A DNA stretch of 64,000 nt from contig JASEVX010000008.1 in assembly GCA_031761405.1 (NCBI GenBank), positions 39,121,800 through 39,185,799 on the forward strand, in the 5' to 3' direction. The position numbers and the translations under genes were made by a program. Below are positions 39,201 through 42,715 of this stretch, in pieces. Within the stretch, counting starts at the first letter, position 1, and each line of letters starts with the position of its first letter. A model generated the notes under the pieces. The model worked only from the letters and a program-made list of their open reading frames with translations. It made no database searches and was not told the DNA's origin. Origin of the DNA: Serripes groenlandicus. Its lineage: Eukaryota > Mollusca > Bivalvia > Cardiida > Cardiidae.

Positions 39201-40691
39201 GGAAAGTCTGAGGAAATTATCCAACACAAATTCAGACGATCTACAGCTCCAAATGAAAAAGGCAGAGTATGTTGATTATGTCCATTTAACCTTTTCCCTC
39301 ATACAACAATTCTGCAGCAGACTTTGAACATATTCTGTTAAAAAATAGAAAATCTCTATAATTGAATGGATAACCTATGACTAAAAGTGGAAAACATTTT
39401 GGGAAAAGGAGAAATTGCTCGTTTTGAGCAATTTCTTCTTTTGTCACTATGTTTTCAAAAAGCCGTCTCCTGCAGAGGTGTCAGAAAGGGTTAACCTTTT
39501 CCCACAAATGGATAATTTGCAGCAGACAAATTTAAAATAAACTGGGCAATTACATGCAAATTGGAAGTATAATTGAATACAAGTTGAAAACTTCATGGCA
39601 AAAGGAGATATTATCCATGATAAGCAATTTCTCCTTCTTCCATACATGTAATGGTTGAAAAATTGCCTACTACAGATGTGTCAAAATGCGTGGGAATGAA
39701 TGAAACTTTTATCTTTGCAGCACTCTTTATTTAAGACATTTTGTTGTTACTTCTTCTTTACCAACAATGTTTTCAATTCTTTATCATAGTTAATTCAAAT
39801 TTACAACACGTTTCAGAAAATTTCAAAACAGGCAACTCTGGAAAAAGCATATCATATTACCTGTCATTTTTGCAGAAGATTAGAAAAACAGTTGAAAACA
39901 AAAGGAGAAATTGTCAGTCAGTCGTCTGCTGCAGATGTCACAAAATGCTTCTGTATTATAGGAAGGATAGAGACATAATTAATATGGGTTTTGTTAAAAA
40001 CATGGACAACATCTATGAGGAAATAGCTCAAAATTAAAAAAGTTGTCATGTAATTTAACCTTTTTTAACCTTTAACCCTTTCCCTCATACGACAATGCTG
40101 CAGCAGACGACAATGAACTTATTTTGTCAAAATATAGAAAATCTCTATAATTGAATGGATAACCTCTGACAAAAAGTGGAAAACATTGTGGCAAAAGAGC
40201 AATTTCTTCTTTTGTCACTATGTTTTCAAAAAGCCTTCTGCTGCAGAGGCGTCAGAAAGCGTCTATATGAGGGAAAGGGTTAACCCTTAAGCTTACACAA
40301 AAGACAGTAAGGCGACTTCAAAAGACACTAACTGAACAGTGTTGTGGAAAAGGAAAAATCTCTCATAATGAATGGTTTCTATTCTGACACAAAATTATTA
40401 TTGTATTTCTCTAACTGCAACTTATGTGCTATTACTGACAATCTGGACTTTATTTTTGCCCCAAAATAATTAAGTCCACTAAAATATATAATTTTGAAAT
40501 TTATAATTTTTTTATAACCATTAATTTTAGATTGACCGAGATCACCAATTCACTAGGTGAACTAGATGATATCTTAAGCGAGTATGATACTGTGTTTAAT
40601 ACAAGTCATTTGAAATCTACTACTACTACTACCACTTCTGCTGTTGATGATATATATGATGATGCCATCAGCGTGCAAAGACATAGATCAG
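1350..40691 (+). CDS. Unconventional myosin heavy chain, 22 exons, partial at both ends
   Basis: Seen: 22 GT-AG exons join in consistent phase to about 982 codons. Order: acidic Pro-rich N-terminal piece (residues about 1-132), motor start (133-191), P-loop GESGSGKT (232-239), switch [10 protein letters not shown] (282-290), Glu455 at the TEDS position 16 residues before DALAK, switch II DIFGFE (509-514), a long basic loop 2 (about 675-725), the actin-binding/SH1 segment with RCIKPN in exon 18, converter (exons 19-20), one IQ motif [11 protein letters not shown] (865-875), then a Ser/Thr-rich tail start. Known of the family: actin-activated ATPase motor; an acidic TEDS residue usually means no phosphorylation of that site is needed. 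Inferred: an active motor, since all nucleotide-binding motifs are intact. Class is unresolved (III, XVI, XV or an invertebrate-specific class); upstream exons coding a kinase or ankyrin repeats would decide. Introns are packed with MITEs and SINEs. Confidence 0.93.
1691..1805 (+). pseudogene. Tandem duplicate of the 3' part of exon 1
   Basis: From 1710 this repeats exon 1 from 1447 at roughly 88% identity by eye. It stays open and gives [20 protein letters not shown]. At the donor position it has GCAAGT instead of GTAAGT, a possible GC-AG donor, in the same phase into exon 2. An acceptor-like ctacctacag precedes 1691. Spliced after exon 1 it would shift the frame to a stop, so it is either a relic or an alternative exon used from a different upstream exon. 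Confidence 0.55.
1861..2042. mobile_element. TTAA-MITE, 182 bp, long-arm type
   Basis: Both TTAA ends; hairpin aaattgctcataatgagcaattt. Confidence 0.92.
2065..2290 (+). mobile_element. TTAA-MITE, 226 bp, upstream of exon 2
   Basis: Left flank CTAA, right TTAA. Core gttgaaaacattgtggccaa and gaaaatgcgtctgtaggtgg-type right arm. Its last A is 25 nt before exon 2. Confidence 0.92.
2315..2397 (+). CDS. Myosin exon 2
   Basis: Codes [16 protein letters not shown] and YETLLDLE, a charged, probably helical stretch before the motor. Acceptor tttttcag, donor GTACAT; starts in phase 2 and ends in phase 1. A MITE ends 25 nt upstream of the acceptor. Confidence 0.75.
2398..3093. other. Intron 2 sequence, nothing recognised
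   Basis: AT-rich; no repeats or coding signal seen. Confidence 0.6.
3094..3248 (+). mobile_element. tRNA-SINE family 1, 5'-truncated
   Basis: Body ggctgccctccttgacgctc, ggctggtgtcaggataaatg, ggtaacttacc, and tail gatataactgaacaattgtt then ggcataaaacat. Family body is the same in all family 1 entries. Confidence 0.85.
3272..3393 (+). CDS. Myosin exon 3 (Pro-rich and acidic)
   Basis: Codes [17 protein letters not shown], an acidic run, then [15 protein letters not shown]. Acceptor attacag, donor GTACCA (weak); completes the split Asp codon from exon 2 and ends in phase 0. A polyproline followed by acidic residues is typical of a flexible N-terminal extension and not of a motor core. A 5'-truncated SINE ends 24 nt upstream. 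Confidence 0.8.
3446..3677. mobile_element. TTAA-MITE, diverged ends
   Basis: Hairpin gagaaattgctcatgatgag; right end gttgggaaagggataa. Confidence 0.8.
3690..3758. mobile_element. TTAA-MITE fragment
   Basis: gttgaaaacatagtggcaaa then gtgaaaaagtgttaa. Confidence 0.5.
3887..4090 (-). mobile_element. tRNA-SINE family 2, head lost
   Basis: On minus: gaatgacgc-type body (gcgacatgcgtcattcgtc), caatgggctaagtctatgtg, cagccagttgcttgggaaga, tail ggcgttaaaccccaatcaat. Separate from family 1. Confidence 0.85.
4116..4304 (+). mobile_element. TTAA-MITE, 189 bp, half hairpin deleted
   Basis: Complete TTAA ends; deletion removes the loop side of the hairpin after gagaaattg. Confidence 0.93.
4405..4472 (+). 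mobile_element. SINE 3' tail fragment
   Basis: tgtgaccttagctgttgaaa then gcgtaaaaacccataacaaa; the same tail occurs at 13170. Confidence 0.6.
4589..4699 (+). CDS. Myosin exon 4 (motor N-terminus)
   Basis: Codes [20 protein letters not shown] and KRFVAKQIY, matching the myosin motif in which an Asp-Leu start leads to a helix ending QIYT. Acceptor attccag, donor GTAAGT, phases 0/0. Confidence 0.92.
4804..5478. mobile_element. TTAA-MITE interrupted by a composite element
   Basis: Left ttaaccctgtcctgcatgt, right gtatgtggaagagggttaa; insert at 4949-5405. Confidence 0.75.
4949..5405. mobile_element. Composite element with cttcgaagaagagg head, inserted in a MITE
   Basis: Hairpin head (cccttcgaagaagagggg), tcggtcggtatgtcggtccg microsatellite, then about 2.5 units of a core containing ggccctcaaacttgacatg. 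Splits the MITE at 4804-5478. Confidence 0.75.
5563..5660. mobile_element. TTAA-MITE, hairpin lost
   Basis: ttaaccctttcccacctgca ... gtatgtgggaaaggatta. Confidence 0.85.
5765..5830 (+). CDS. Myosin exon 5
   Basis: Codes [20 protein letters not shown], the conserved strand IGxxxIAVNPF of every myosin head. Acceptor tttttgcag, donor GTAAGT, phases 0/0. Confidence 0.96.
5930..6070. mobile_element. TTAA-MITE, degenerate
   Basis: gcagcagacaacttttaagt ... attgtattttgggaaatgg. Confidence 0.6.
6072..6303 (-). mobile_element. TTAA-MITE, 232 bp, type A inverted
   Basis: Left flank TTTA; cctcatatagacgctttctg start and gaattgtcgtatgagggaaa end. Confidence 0.93.
6379..6553. mobile_element. TTAA-MITE, degenerate
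   Basis: cttttcccactttcagatgc ... tcatctgctgcagatttatt. Confidence 0.65.
6674..6907. mobile_element. TTAA-MITE, 234 bp, long-arm type
   Basis: Both TTAA; tgacacagctgcagcagacg, hairpin ttgcttaagatgagcaatt. Confidence 0.9.
7049..7213. mobile_element. TTAA-MITE left part, running into exon 6 acceptor
   Basis: ttaatccttcctcacatact, ttgtggcaaagtgaaaaaat, ttcaataattatac, then cattgcag|ATTT where intact copies have ctgctgcagattt. Confidence 0.65.
7214..7438 (+). CDS. Myosin exon 6 (P-loop)
   Basis: Codes [13 protein letters not shown], then [19 protein letters not shown]. The P-loop GESGSGKT lies at 7334-7357 and is intact, so Mg-ATP binding is expected. Acceptor cattgcag, donor GTTGGA (weak). 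The intron sequence just upstream is the arm of a MITE (7049-7213). Confidence 0.97.
7500..9145. repeat. 178-bp tandem array with CGTCGGCAC head (composite element)
   Basis: Head: ttacccccggcg followed by repeats of cgtcggcac (7503-7545). Then about 8.5 units of exactly 178 bp (step checked at 7751, 7929 and 8107), each with ctctgcattcactattatga and accctgggtcaaggtcaagg. Ends near ttacactttgttttgaggc. Lies in intron 6. Confidence 0.95.
9171..9197. repeat. (AT)n microsatellite
   Basis: Perfect AT dinucleotide run at the end of the 178-bp array element. Confidence 0.95.
9370..9620 (+). mobile_element. tRNA-SINE family 1, full length
   Basis: tRNA-like head: A-box tggtgtagtggtagaac, B-box-like ggttcattccc. 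Body is diverged. Tail ends in aacaaacaaacaaa. Confidence 0.85.
9895..10415. mobile_element. Composite element with ATACGCCCGT ends
   Basis: Starts ttatacgcccgttttg and ends with the inverse (gacgggcgtattttg). Inside are a (GGGC)n run and two diverged copies of a core with ccaatcatcaccaaatttgg and gttattgccctttaa. Ends just before exon 7. Confidence 0.75.
10433..10547 (+). CDS. Myosin exon 7 (switch I)
   Basis: Codes [20 protein letters not shown] then [10 protein letters not shown]. Switch [10 protein letters not shown] is complete. Acceptor gttttcag, donor GTGAGT, ends in phase 1. A composite repeat element ends about 20 nt upstream. Confidence 0.97.
10818..10981. mobile_element. TTAA-MITE, ends lost
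   Basis: ttaacacgttttgacgtatt, hairpin, gcgtcaaaatgtgtctgcaa. Confidence 0.8.
11001..11185 (+). mobile_element. TTAA-MITE, 185 bp
   Basis: Both TTAA; hairpin loop side deleted. Confidence 0.9.
11225..11378. mobile_element. TTAA-MITE, degenerate
   Basis: tcagcagacaagttttgaaa ... gttgcagatttattggatgt gagaaaggg. Confidence 0.6.
11558..11705 (+). CDS. Myosin exon 8
   Basis: Codes [14 protein letters not shown], then [17 protein letters not shown], the conserved helix and HIFY segment after switch I. Acceptor atttcag, donor GTAACT, phases 1 to 2. Confidence 0.96.
11706..12849. other. Intron 8 sequence, nothing recognised
   Basis: Largely single-copy in this window; short chance open frames only. 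Confidence 0.6.
12850..12931. mobile_element. TTAA-MITE right part
   Basis: atgttttcaaagtcgtcagc ... tatgttggtaagggttaa. Confidence 0.75.
13160..13205 (+). mobile_element. SINE 3' tail fragment
   Basis: aaatgaccttagctgttgatg then cgccataaaacac, as at 4405. Confidence 0.55.
13439..13672 (+). mobile_element. tRNA-SINE family 1, full length
   Basis: Head ccttggtggtgtactggtag, B-box ggtttgatcag, body with gctggtgtcaggataaatgg. A MITE follows directly. Confidence 0.85.
13676..13905 (+). mobile_element. TTAA-MITE, 230 bp, type A, upstream of exon 9
   Basis: Complete copy; right TTAA ends 25 nt before exon 9. Good reference for type A. Confidence 0.96.
13930..14038 (+). CDS. Myosin exon 9
   Basis: Codes [14 protein letters not shown], then [11 protein letters not shown], the head region between the HIFY helix and the cardiomyopathy loop. 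Acceptor aaatacag, donor GTAAGT. The polypyrimidine tract is poor, and a full-length MITE ends 25 nt upstream. Confidence 0.94.
14130..14208. mobile_element. TTAA-MITE left fragment
   Basis: catacaacaaatatgcagta then gacgattttgaaataat. Confidence 0.55.
14211..14452 (-). mobile_element. tRNA-SINE family 2, full length
   Basis: On minus the head reads gagccccggtagtaacgtgg with B-box gtttgaatccaagctcggcc, then the family body. Confidence 0.85.
14496..14613 (+). CDS. Myosin exon 10
   Basis: Codes [20 protein letters not shown], the conserved LHLGxIxF block, then a polar loop. Acceptor ctaacag, donor GTGAGA, ends in phase 1. Confidence 0.95.
14795..14960. mobile_element. Truncated composite element head
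   Basis: Carries cccccttcgaagaaga hairpin, ggtatataggagtcactgc, ggtccgtcgg and agccatattttgtccgg, the same head as the element at 24446, but no tandem core. Confidence 0.7.
15040..15289 (+). mobile_element. tRNA-SINE family 1, head partly lost
   Basis: B-box ggttcaatccc, then accaaagatta, ctccttggcactaagggttg, and an acaaacaaacaaaac tail. Confidence 0.85.
15363..15923. mobile_element. TTAA-MITE interrupted by a foldback element
   Basis: Both TTAA ends; insert at about 15490-15830. Confidence 0.88.
15490..15830. mobile_element. Foldback insert inside a MITE
   Basis: Arms attacatgagtggtcattc (15499) and gaatgaccacaaatgtaat (to 15633) continue inward through aaatgagttttctgaaat / aaaacgagttt, giving a hairpin of about 135 bp. 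The rest holds TGACGTCA within a palindrome (15731-15753) and a second GACGTCA. It splits the MITE at 15363-15923. Confidence 0.7.
15981..16052 (+). CDS. Myosin exon 11
   Basis: Codes [20 protein letters not shown] and TVTR, the segment before the cardiomyopathy loop. Acceptor catttcag, donor GTGAGA, phases 1/1. Confidence 0.93.
16053..16811. other. Intron 11 sequence
   Basis: Contains two copies of gggtggggctgtt (16334, 16474), otherwise nothing recognised. Confidence 0.5.
16812..17112 (+). mobile_element. tRNA-SINE family 2, full length
   Basis: Head gagccctggtagcttagtgg, B-box gaggtccaacctcagctcgg, body gttgcttggaatgactgttg, tail acattaaaccccaatcaatt. Confidence 0.87.
17217..17355 (+). 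CDS. Myosin exon 12 (TEDS site, DALAK helix)
   Basis: Codes [20 protein letters not shown] and [17 protein letters not shown]. The TEDS residue, 16 before the D of DALAK, is Glu455, so the charge usually given by phosphorylation is built in. Acceptor accaaaag, donor GTAAAA, ends in phase 2. Confidence 0.96.
17384..17605. mobile_element. TTAA-MITE, degenerate
   Basis: ttaaccctctcacagaaaca, ccaaaggagaaattgctgag, gactgctgcagatatgta. Confidence 0.7.
17659..17728 (+). CDS. Myosin exon 13 (switch II)
   Basis: Codes [16 protein letters not shown] then PMNSFEQ. Switch II DIFGFE is intact (residues 509-514). Acceptor ttttcag, donor GTATGA, ends in phase 0. Confidence 0.97.
17835..17932. mobile_element. 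TTAA-MITE right part
   Basis: attatgagcaatttctcctc ... gcatctgctagtagggaagg. Confidence 0.7.
17990..19505. mobile_element. Composite element, TGTCTCCCC ends, CCGT microsatellite, 145-bp core array
   Basis: Begins tgtctcccccattacat and ends aaatggggagaca (inverted). Follows with a ccgtccgtccttccgtccg tract and about nine 145-bp core units with ccgctcaataactgaagaa and aggtcaaggtcacagtgacc. This resembles the architecture described for bivalve pearl elements (ACGG microsatellite plus tandem core); that match is by memory only. Confidence 0.8.
19772..19880 (+). pseudogene. Dead tandem duplicate of exon 14
   Basis: About 90% identical by eye to the first two thirds of exon 14, with its own cttgcag acceptor. 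It is inactivated: the codon after GAGCAGTTT is TAG where exon 14 has CAG, and an extra T in gacttgtttctt shifts the frame. It runs straight into the acceptor of the real exon 14. A recent local duplication that decayed. Confidence 0.9.
19893..20042 (+). CDS. Myosin exon 14 (relay helix)
   Basis: Codes [19 protein letters not shown], then QPILDLFLE; this is the C-I-N-x-A-N-E-Q relay helix typical of myosins. Acceptor cttttgcag, donor GTACCC, phases 0/0. Confidence 0.96.
20118..20314. mobile_element. TTAA-MITE, 197 bp
   Basis: Both TTAA; right arm gcagcaaatttgtcttatgt. Confidence 0.88.
20630..20915. repeat. Repeat with gacgagcatttgtgttcgc tail
   Basis: Contains ctcataactcaaaaaaaacc and cttggtacacatgtttc core-like phrases and a GC-rich foldback near 20870-20905 (gacgagc...gcggcgctcttg). 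Looks like a remnant of a composite repeat. Confidence 0.45.
21166..21259 (+). CDS. Myosin exon 15
   Basis: Codes [20 protein letters not shown], then SLATKLH; the conserved G(L/I)xxxLDEE(S/C) block. Acceptor ttttcag, donor GTATTT, ends in phase 1. Confidence 0.96.
21651..21833 (-). repeat. tRNA-like repeat unit, copy A
   Basis: gtaacccggctgaaagagtc, ggaacttgggacctcctgtc, aagcaaggcagtataagtat. The middle looks like a reversed tRNA-type B-box region. Duplicated at 21931. Confidence 0.75.
21931..22103 (-). repeat. tRNA-like repeat unit, copy B
   Basis: Direct repeat of 21651-21833 (about 85-90% by eye), ending about 100 bp before exon 16. Confidence 0.78.
22211..22363 (+). CDS. Myosin exon 16
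   Basis: Codes [20 protein letters not shown], then [14 protein letters not shown]; matches the HYAGxVxY and LEKNRDxLP signatures. Acceptor atatttcag, donor GTAAGTG at 22364. The last 25 nt of the exon plus its donor are repeated about ten times in the following intron. Confidence 0.97.
22364..22720 (+). repeat. Tandem array of the exon 16 end plus its 5' splice site
   Basis: About ten units of 30-40 bp, each a copy of tattctgtatacaatgaaaa followed by gtaagtg or a variant. Donor-like GTAAGT remains at about 22397, 22471, 22499, 22566, 22666 and 22696; others have decayed (gtaaac, ataaga). Directly follows the true donor at 22364. Confidence 0.95.
22725..22776. mobile_element. TTAA-MITE right end
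   Basis: gtctgctgcagatgtgtcaa ... tatgtgggaagggtaa; abuts the donor array. Confidence 0.65.
22895..23123 (+). mobile_element. TTAA-MITE, 229 bp, upstream of exon 17
   Basis: Both TTAA; the left end reads through cacatacag. Last A is 28 nt before exon 17. Confidence 0.92.
23151..23380 (+). CDS. Myosin exon 17 (loop 2)
   Basis: Codes [10 protein letters not shown], then a long Ser, Arg and Lys-rich stretch with [16 protein letters not shown], then STVAFQFR. The basic stretch corresponds to actin-binding loop 2 and is longer than in many classes. Acceptor ccttttag, donor GTTAGT, ends in phase 0. A MITE ends 28 nt upstream. Confidence 0.94.
23748..23951 (+). mobile_element. tRNA-SINE family 1, A-box lost
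   Basis: A perfect B-box (ggttcgatccc) and full body with gactggcttttgtcaggat. Confidence 0.87.
24129..24334 (+). CDS. Myosin exon 18 (actin-binding, SH1 region)
   Basis: Codes [25 protein letters not shown], then [26 protein letters not shown] and QLRYTG are class-independent myosin signatures. Acceptor ttttacag, donor GTGGGT, ends in phase 2. Confidence 0.97.
24419..26560. mobile_element. TTAA-MITE interrupted by a composite element
   Basis: Left ttaaccctttcccacttgca; right half from 26440 (aacaattgctcatagtgatc) fades near 26560. Confidence 0.75.
24446..26388. mobile_element. Composite element, ATACCCCCAAAA ends, (TCGG)n, about 11 core units
   Basis: Inverted ends tatacccccaaaa and ttttgggggtat. 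After the hairpin head come (TCGG)n at 24496-24566 and about 11 core units of 135-165 bp, each with ttattgccctttgttac; two unit types alternate. A second tcggtcggaagcc motif lies near the right end. Inserted in a MITE whose halves flank it. Confidence 0.88.
26687..26789 (+). CDS. Myosin exon 19 (converter)
   Basis: Codes [19 protein letters not shown], then [13 protein letters not shown], the converter domain where most myosins start YRxLxP. Acceptor tattttag, donor GTAAGT, ends in phase 0. Confidence 0.92.
26896..27123 (-). mobile_element. TTAA-MITE, 228 bp, type A inverted
   Basis: Complete; loop aaattgcacaaaacgtgcaa. Confidence 0.96.
27303..27498 (+). mobile_element. tRNA-SINE family 1, body only
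   Basis: Begins ggtcataccaaagatttta, ends ataaatcaccaaataatcaat. Confidence 0.87.
27820..28049 (+). mobile_element. TTAA-MITE, 230 bp, type A
   Basis: Complete; shares its right TTAA with the next copy. Confidence 0.96.
28046..28230 (+). mobile_element. TTAA-MITE, 185 bp
   Basis: Both TTAA; hairpin loop side deleted. Confidence 0.92.
28290..28365. mobile_element. TTAA-MITE right fragment
   Basis: catctgctgatgatatcaaa ... gcagttgggaaagggataa. Confidence 0.65.
28371..28599 (+). mobile_element. TTAA-MITE, 229 bp, chimeric type
   Basis: Type A left arm with the gcgtctgcaggtgggaaagg right arm seen at 2065. Confidence 0.94.
28872..28968 (+). CDS. Myosin exon 20 (converter end and neck start)
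   Basis: Codes [19 protein letters not shown] and VTRAQS. FGKxKxFF is the canonical strand before the lever arm. AQS begins the IQ motif, split by an intron of about 10 kb. Acceptor tttgcag, donor GTACTG, ends in phase 1. A degenerate MITE begins about 10 nt after the donor. Confidence 0.95.
28978..29239. mobile_element. TTAA-MITE with hairpin insert, next to exon 20
   Basis: ccctttcccacatacgaaat ... gtttgcaggtgggaaaca; insert 29114-29163. Confidence 0.82.
29114..29163. repeat. 50-bp hairpin inserted in a MITE core
   Basis: Arms gagccatcctgcgagaaa and tttctcgcgggacggctc; GC-rich compared with its surroundings. Confidence 0.85.
29318..29533 (+). mobile_element. TTAA-MITE, ends diverged
   Basis: cctcacccacatacataaat ... 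ctttatgggtgaaagggtc. Confidence 0.8.
30107..31633 (-). mobile_element. Helitron-like non-autonomous element, copy 1
   Basis: On minus it begins TCACAAGAGAAAG and ends CTAA next to T, after a hairpin (gtcgcgggcttctgcccggcgac). A second near-identical copy is at 49248. No open frame of note. Calling it Helitron-like rests on the TC...CTRR ends, the A/T flanks and the terminal hairpin; the hairpin is closer to the end than usual. Confidence 0.5.
32420..33689 (-). pseudogene. Pogo-type transposase with Brinker-like DNA-binding domain, frameshifted
   Basis: Starts at 33689 with [20 protein letters not shown] and [18 protein letters not shown], like the Brinker-type helix-turn-helix seen in POGK-like proteins. 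Next block (33370-33020) has [18 protein letters not shown] with the first catalytic Asp. Then WDMFRAHL (second Asp) and [13 protein letters not shown] (third Asp, 32854). The C-terminus is very acidic and ends [15 protein letters not shown]. Between blocks there are stops and frameshifts near 33417-33370, 33020 and 32855, plus an in-frame stop before WDMF, so it cannot make an intact enzyme. Confidence 0.88.
34925..35325. repeat. Tandem array built from the MITE central hairpin
   Basis: Three units of about 70 bp with gaaaacattgtgagaaaatg, gaaatttctcattttatcac and aatgtaagatatagcattt, then four shorter units of about 45 bp (gttgaaaacattgtgagaaa). The hairpin arms match the MITE core, but no MITE ends are present. 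Confidence 0.85.
35326..37040. other. Intron 20, diverged direct repeats
   Basis: gttgttttcgtgagccga then tttatttatttatttgcgtt recur at about 35490 and 35706. A second pair, with gcactgca.. and aattgatay.. phrases, at 36345-36500 and 36612-36760. No coding signal. Confidence 0.6.
37042..37265 (+). mobile_element. tRNA-SINE family 2, head lost
   Basis: ttcggccaaatttctttccg, gcgacatgcgtcattcgtc, cagttgcttgggaagattgt, aaaacggcgttaaatccc. Confidence 0.88.
37735..38035. mobile_element. TTAA-MITE remains, two degenerate copies
   Basis: Hairpin ggaattgctcattgtcagca, then ccctttcccgattacagtcg and gacgcatgtgcagcagacgg. Confidence 0.6.
38085..38405. mobile_element. TTAA-MITE remains, two degenerate copies
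   Basis: gaggaattgctcattgtcag; then cattttccgcctacatacgc, gtgcagcagacgacaatcga and a hairpin. Confidence 0.65.
38406..39082. other. Intron 20 end, nothing recognised
   Basis: Less repetitive than its surroundings; no exon-like sequence before 39083. Confidence 0.5.
39083..39266 (+). CDS. Myosin exon 21 (IQ motif and tail start)
   Basis: Codes [19 protein letters not shown], finishing one IQ motif (AQxxxRGxxxR), so one light chain or calmodulin is expected. It continues with a charged tail segment, [11 protein letters not shown]. Acceptor atttgacag, donor GTATGT, phases 1 to 2. A MITE starts 20 nt after the donor. Confidence 0.9.
39286..39494 (+). mobile_element. TTAA-MITE, type A, 20 nt after exon 21
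   Basis: Right arm shortened (gtcagaaagggttaa); shares TTAA with the next copy. Confidence 0.94.
39491..39705 (+). mobile_element. TTAA-MITE, right end diverged
   Basis: ttaaccttttcccacaaatg ... gtgtcaaaatgcgtgggaat. Confidence 0.82.
39725..39975. mobile_element. TTAA-MITE remains
   Basis: accaacaatgttttcaattc; gtcgtctgctgcagatgtca. Confidence 0.55.
40072..40283 (+). mobile_element. TTAA-MITE, type A
   Basis: Both TTAA; part of the left hairpin arm deleted. Confidence 0.95.
40531..40691 (+). CDS. Myosin exon 22 (tail)
   Basis: Codes [20 protein letters not shown], a helical acidic segment, then a run of six Thr and [15 protein letters not shown]. Acceptor taattttag, donor GTAATA, ends in phase 1. 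Read past the donor it meets a stop at 40742-40744, so intron retention would end the protein. No known tail domain recognised. Confidence 0.8.
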
Positions 40692-40793
40692 GTAATAAGA
40701 CCATTTATCATTGTAAACATTTTGTATTTTTCAGCCGCTCCTAGTGCCTATATGCTTTTAAATTGCTATGAAATTCTTGCTAATTTTTTGCAG

Positions 40794-40834
40794 AAGCCTG
40801 GGCAATATGTTCTTACTTTCTTATCTCCCACTGA
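40794..40834 (+). CDS. Possible alternative terminal exon
   Basis: A good acceptor (aattttttgcag) leads in the correct phase from exon 22 to twelve codons and a TGA. No AATAAA follows closely. It could be a short alternative C-terminus or chance. Confidence 0.2.
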
Positions 40835-40872
40835 AGCTTGAAAAAGCTCCATTTTTTAAGTCACAAACCTGT

Positions 40873-41101
40873 TTAAAGCTTTCCTCATACGACATTTCTG
40901 CAGCAGACGGCTTTGAACATATTTTGTCAAAAAATAGAAAATCTCTATAATTGAATGGATAACCTATGACTTAAAGTGGAAAACATTGTGTCAAAAGAAG
41001 AAATTGCTCGTTTTGAGCAATTTCTTATTTTGTCACTATGTTTTCAAAAAGCCGTCTGCTGCAGAGGCGTCAGAAAGCGTCTACATGAGGGAAAGGGTTA
41101 A
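40873..41101 (+). mobile_element. TTAA-MITE, type A, left end short
   Basis: ttaaagctttcctcatacga start; right end complete and shared with the next copy. Confidence 0.93.
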
Positions 41102-41232
41102 AGCTTTCCTCCTTGCAGTTGATTTTTGAAAACATTTCGACAAAAGAGAGAAATTGCTCACACTGTTTTCATCACAATTTAATAATCATACTTTCATTCA
41201 TTTATAGAGATTTTTTGGGTAGATGCTGGGTA
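41098..41232. mobile_element. TTAA-MITE left part
   Basis: ttaaagctttcctccttgca, then acatttcgacaaaagagaga. Confidence 0.7.
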
Positions 41233-41414
41233 GTTTTTTTCTTTGGGGAAACAGTTTAGTGTGAATTTCAAAGAAAATGTCCCTTTGTGTATAAAATCTA
41301 GGAGCAGAAACTATCATTTGATTTTTTTACAAGGGAAGAAACTCAGATGGTGTATGTTTAAAGTAATAATTTTAGAGTTATGTCCCTTTTCAATGGCCTG
41401 ATCACACATCAGTA

Positions 41415-41540
41415 CAGTTGCTCTCCCTCCTTGGCACTCAGGCTTGAGGATTAAGTATTACGACTGACTGGTGTCAGTATAAATAGACCAATAGTTCGGG
41501 TTGCTTATCCAGGAAACACTGTGATCTAACTTAAACATTG
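41415..41540 (+). mobile_element. tRNA-SINE family 1, fragment
   Basis: Body piece ctccttggcactcagg to gaaacactgtgatctaac. Confidence 0.75.
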
Positions 41541-41883
41541 TTCTATTTTAATATCTTCCCTTGATATGAGGGATGATTTATACCACTACAGCAATGACTT
41601 TTGTGTACATTGTGAGAAAAGGAGCAATTTCTCCTTTTATTTATTGTTTCTAACCCTTCATGGAAAGAGTTTGATCCGTCCATAGACCTGAGTATGCAAT
41701 CATTGATTATTTGTTGGCTGTGATATATTGACAAACCTGTCGCAGTTGATTGCTATTGATTTTCTGACTGTCTGATCTTTGTCAAATGTATGAGACAGAC
41801 TAACAGACTAAGTAGAAATTTTTGTGTATATTTGTTTTCACCTTTTACTTGACTTATAAAGTACCTATTCAGCAGCTCATCAA

Positions 41884-42715
41884 CTGCCTCTTTGGTGTAG
41901 TGGTAGAATGTCTGCTTCTGTAGTGTTTTGGTAGAACGTCGCCTCTGTGGTGTAGTGGTAGATTGTCTGTTTCTGTAGTGCAGTTTGCAGAATGTCTGCT
42001 TCTGTAGTGTATTGGTAGAATGGTTGCCTCTGTGATGTAGTGGTAGAATGTTCACCTCTGTGGTGTAGTGGTAGAATGGTCGCCTCTGTGGTTTAGTGGT
42101 GGAATGGTGGCCTCTGTGGTGTAGTGGTAGAATGTTCACCTCTGTGGTGTAGTGGTAGAATGTCCGCCTCTGGTGGTGTAGTTATAGAATGTCCGCCTCT
42201 GTTGTGTTGTGGTAGAATGTTCATCTCTGTCATGAAGTCTTTCGAAAGACTGTCAGTCTATTTGGTGTAGTGGAAGAACGTCCTCCTCTTTGGTGTAGTG
42301 ATAGAACGTCTGCCTCTTTCGTGTAGTGGTAGAACGTCTGCCTCTTTCGTGTAGTGATAGAACGTCTGCCTCTTTCGTGTAGTGATAGAACGTCTGCCTC
42401 TTTCGTGTAGTGATAGAACGTCTGCCTCTTGCGTGTAGTGATAGAACGTCTGCCTCTTTCGTGTAGTGGTAGAACGTCTGCCTCTTGCGTGTAGTGGTAG
42501 AACGTCTGCCTCTTTCGTGTAGTGGTAGAACGTCTGCCTCTTTCGTGTAGTGATAGAACGTCTGCCTCTTTCGTGTAGTGGTAGAACGTCTGCCTCTTGC
42601 GTGTAGTGATAGAACGTCTGCCTCTTTCGTGTAGTGATAGAACGTCTGCCTCTTTCGTGTAGTGATAGAACGTCTGCCTCTTGCGTGTAGTGGTAGAACG
42701 TCCACCTCTGTCGTG
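41884..42715 (+). repeat. 27-28-bp array of SINE tRNA-like A-box units, about 28 copies
   Basis: Units read tgtagtggtagaacgtctgc plus ctctttcg. The 3' half (42259-42715) is exactly 28 bp per unit; the 5' half is looser (27-28 bp). Each unit holds TGGTGTAGTGG or a close variant, which matches the pol III A-box TRGYNNANNNG. The array leads into a SINE body at 42716, so it is the SINE head expanded in place. Confidence 0.9.

Noticed and set aside
42253..42705. 150-codon minus-strand open frame
   Set aside because: By-product of the 28-bp A-box array; no start context, no domain.
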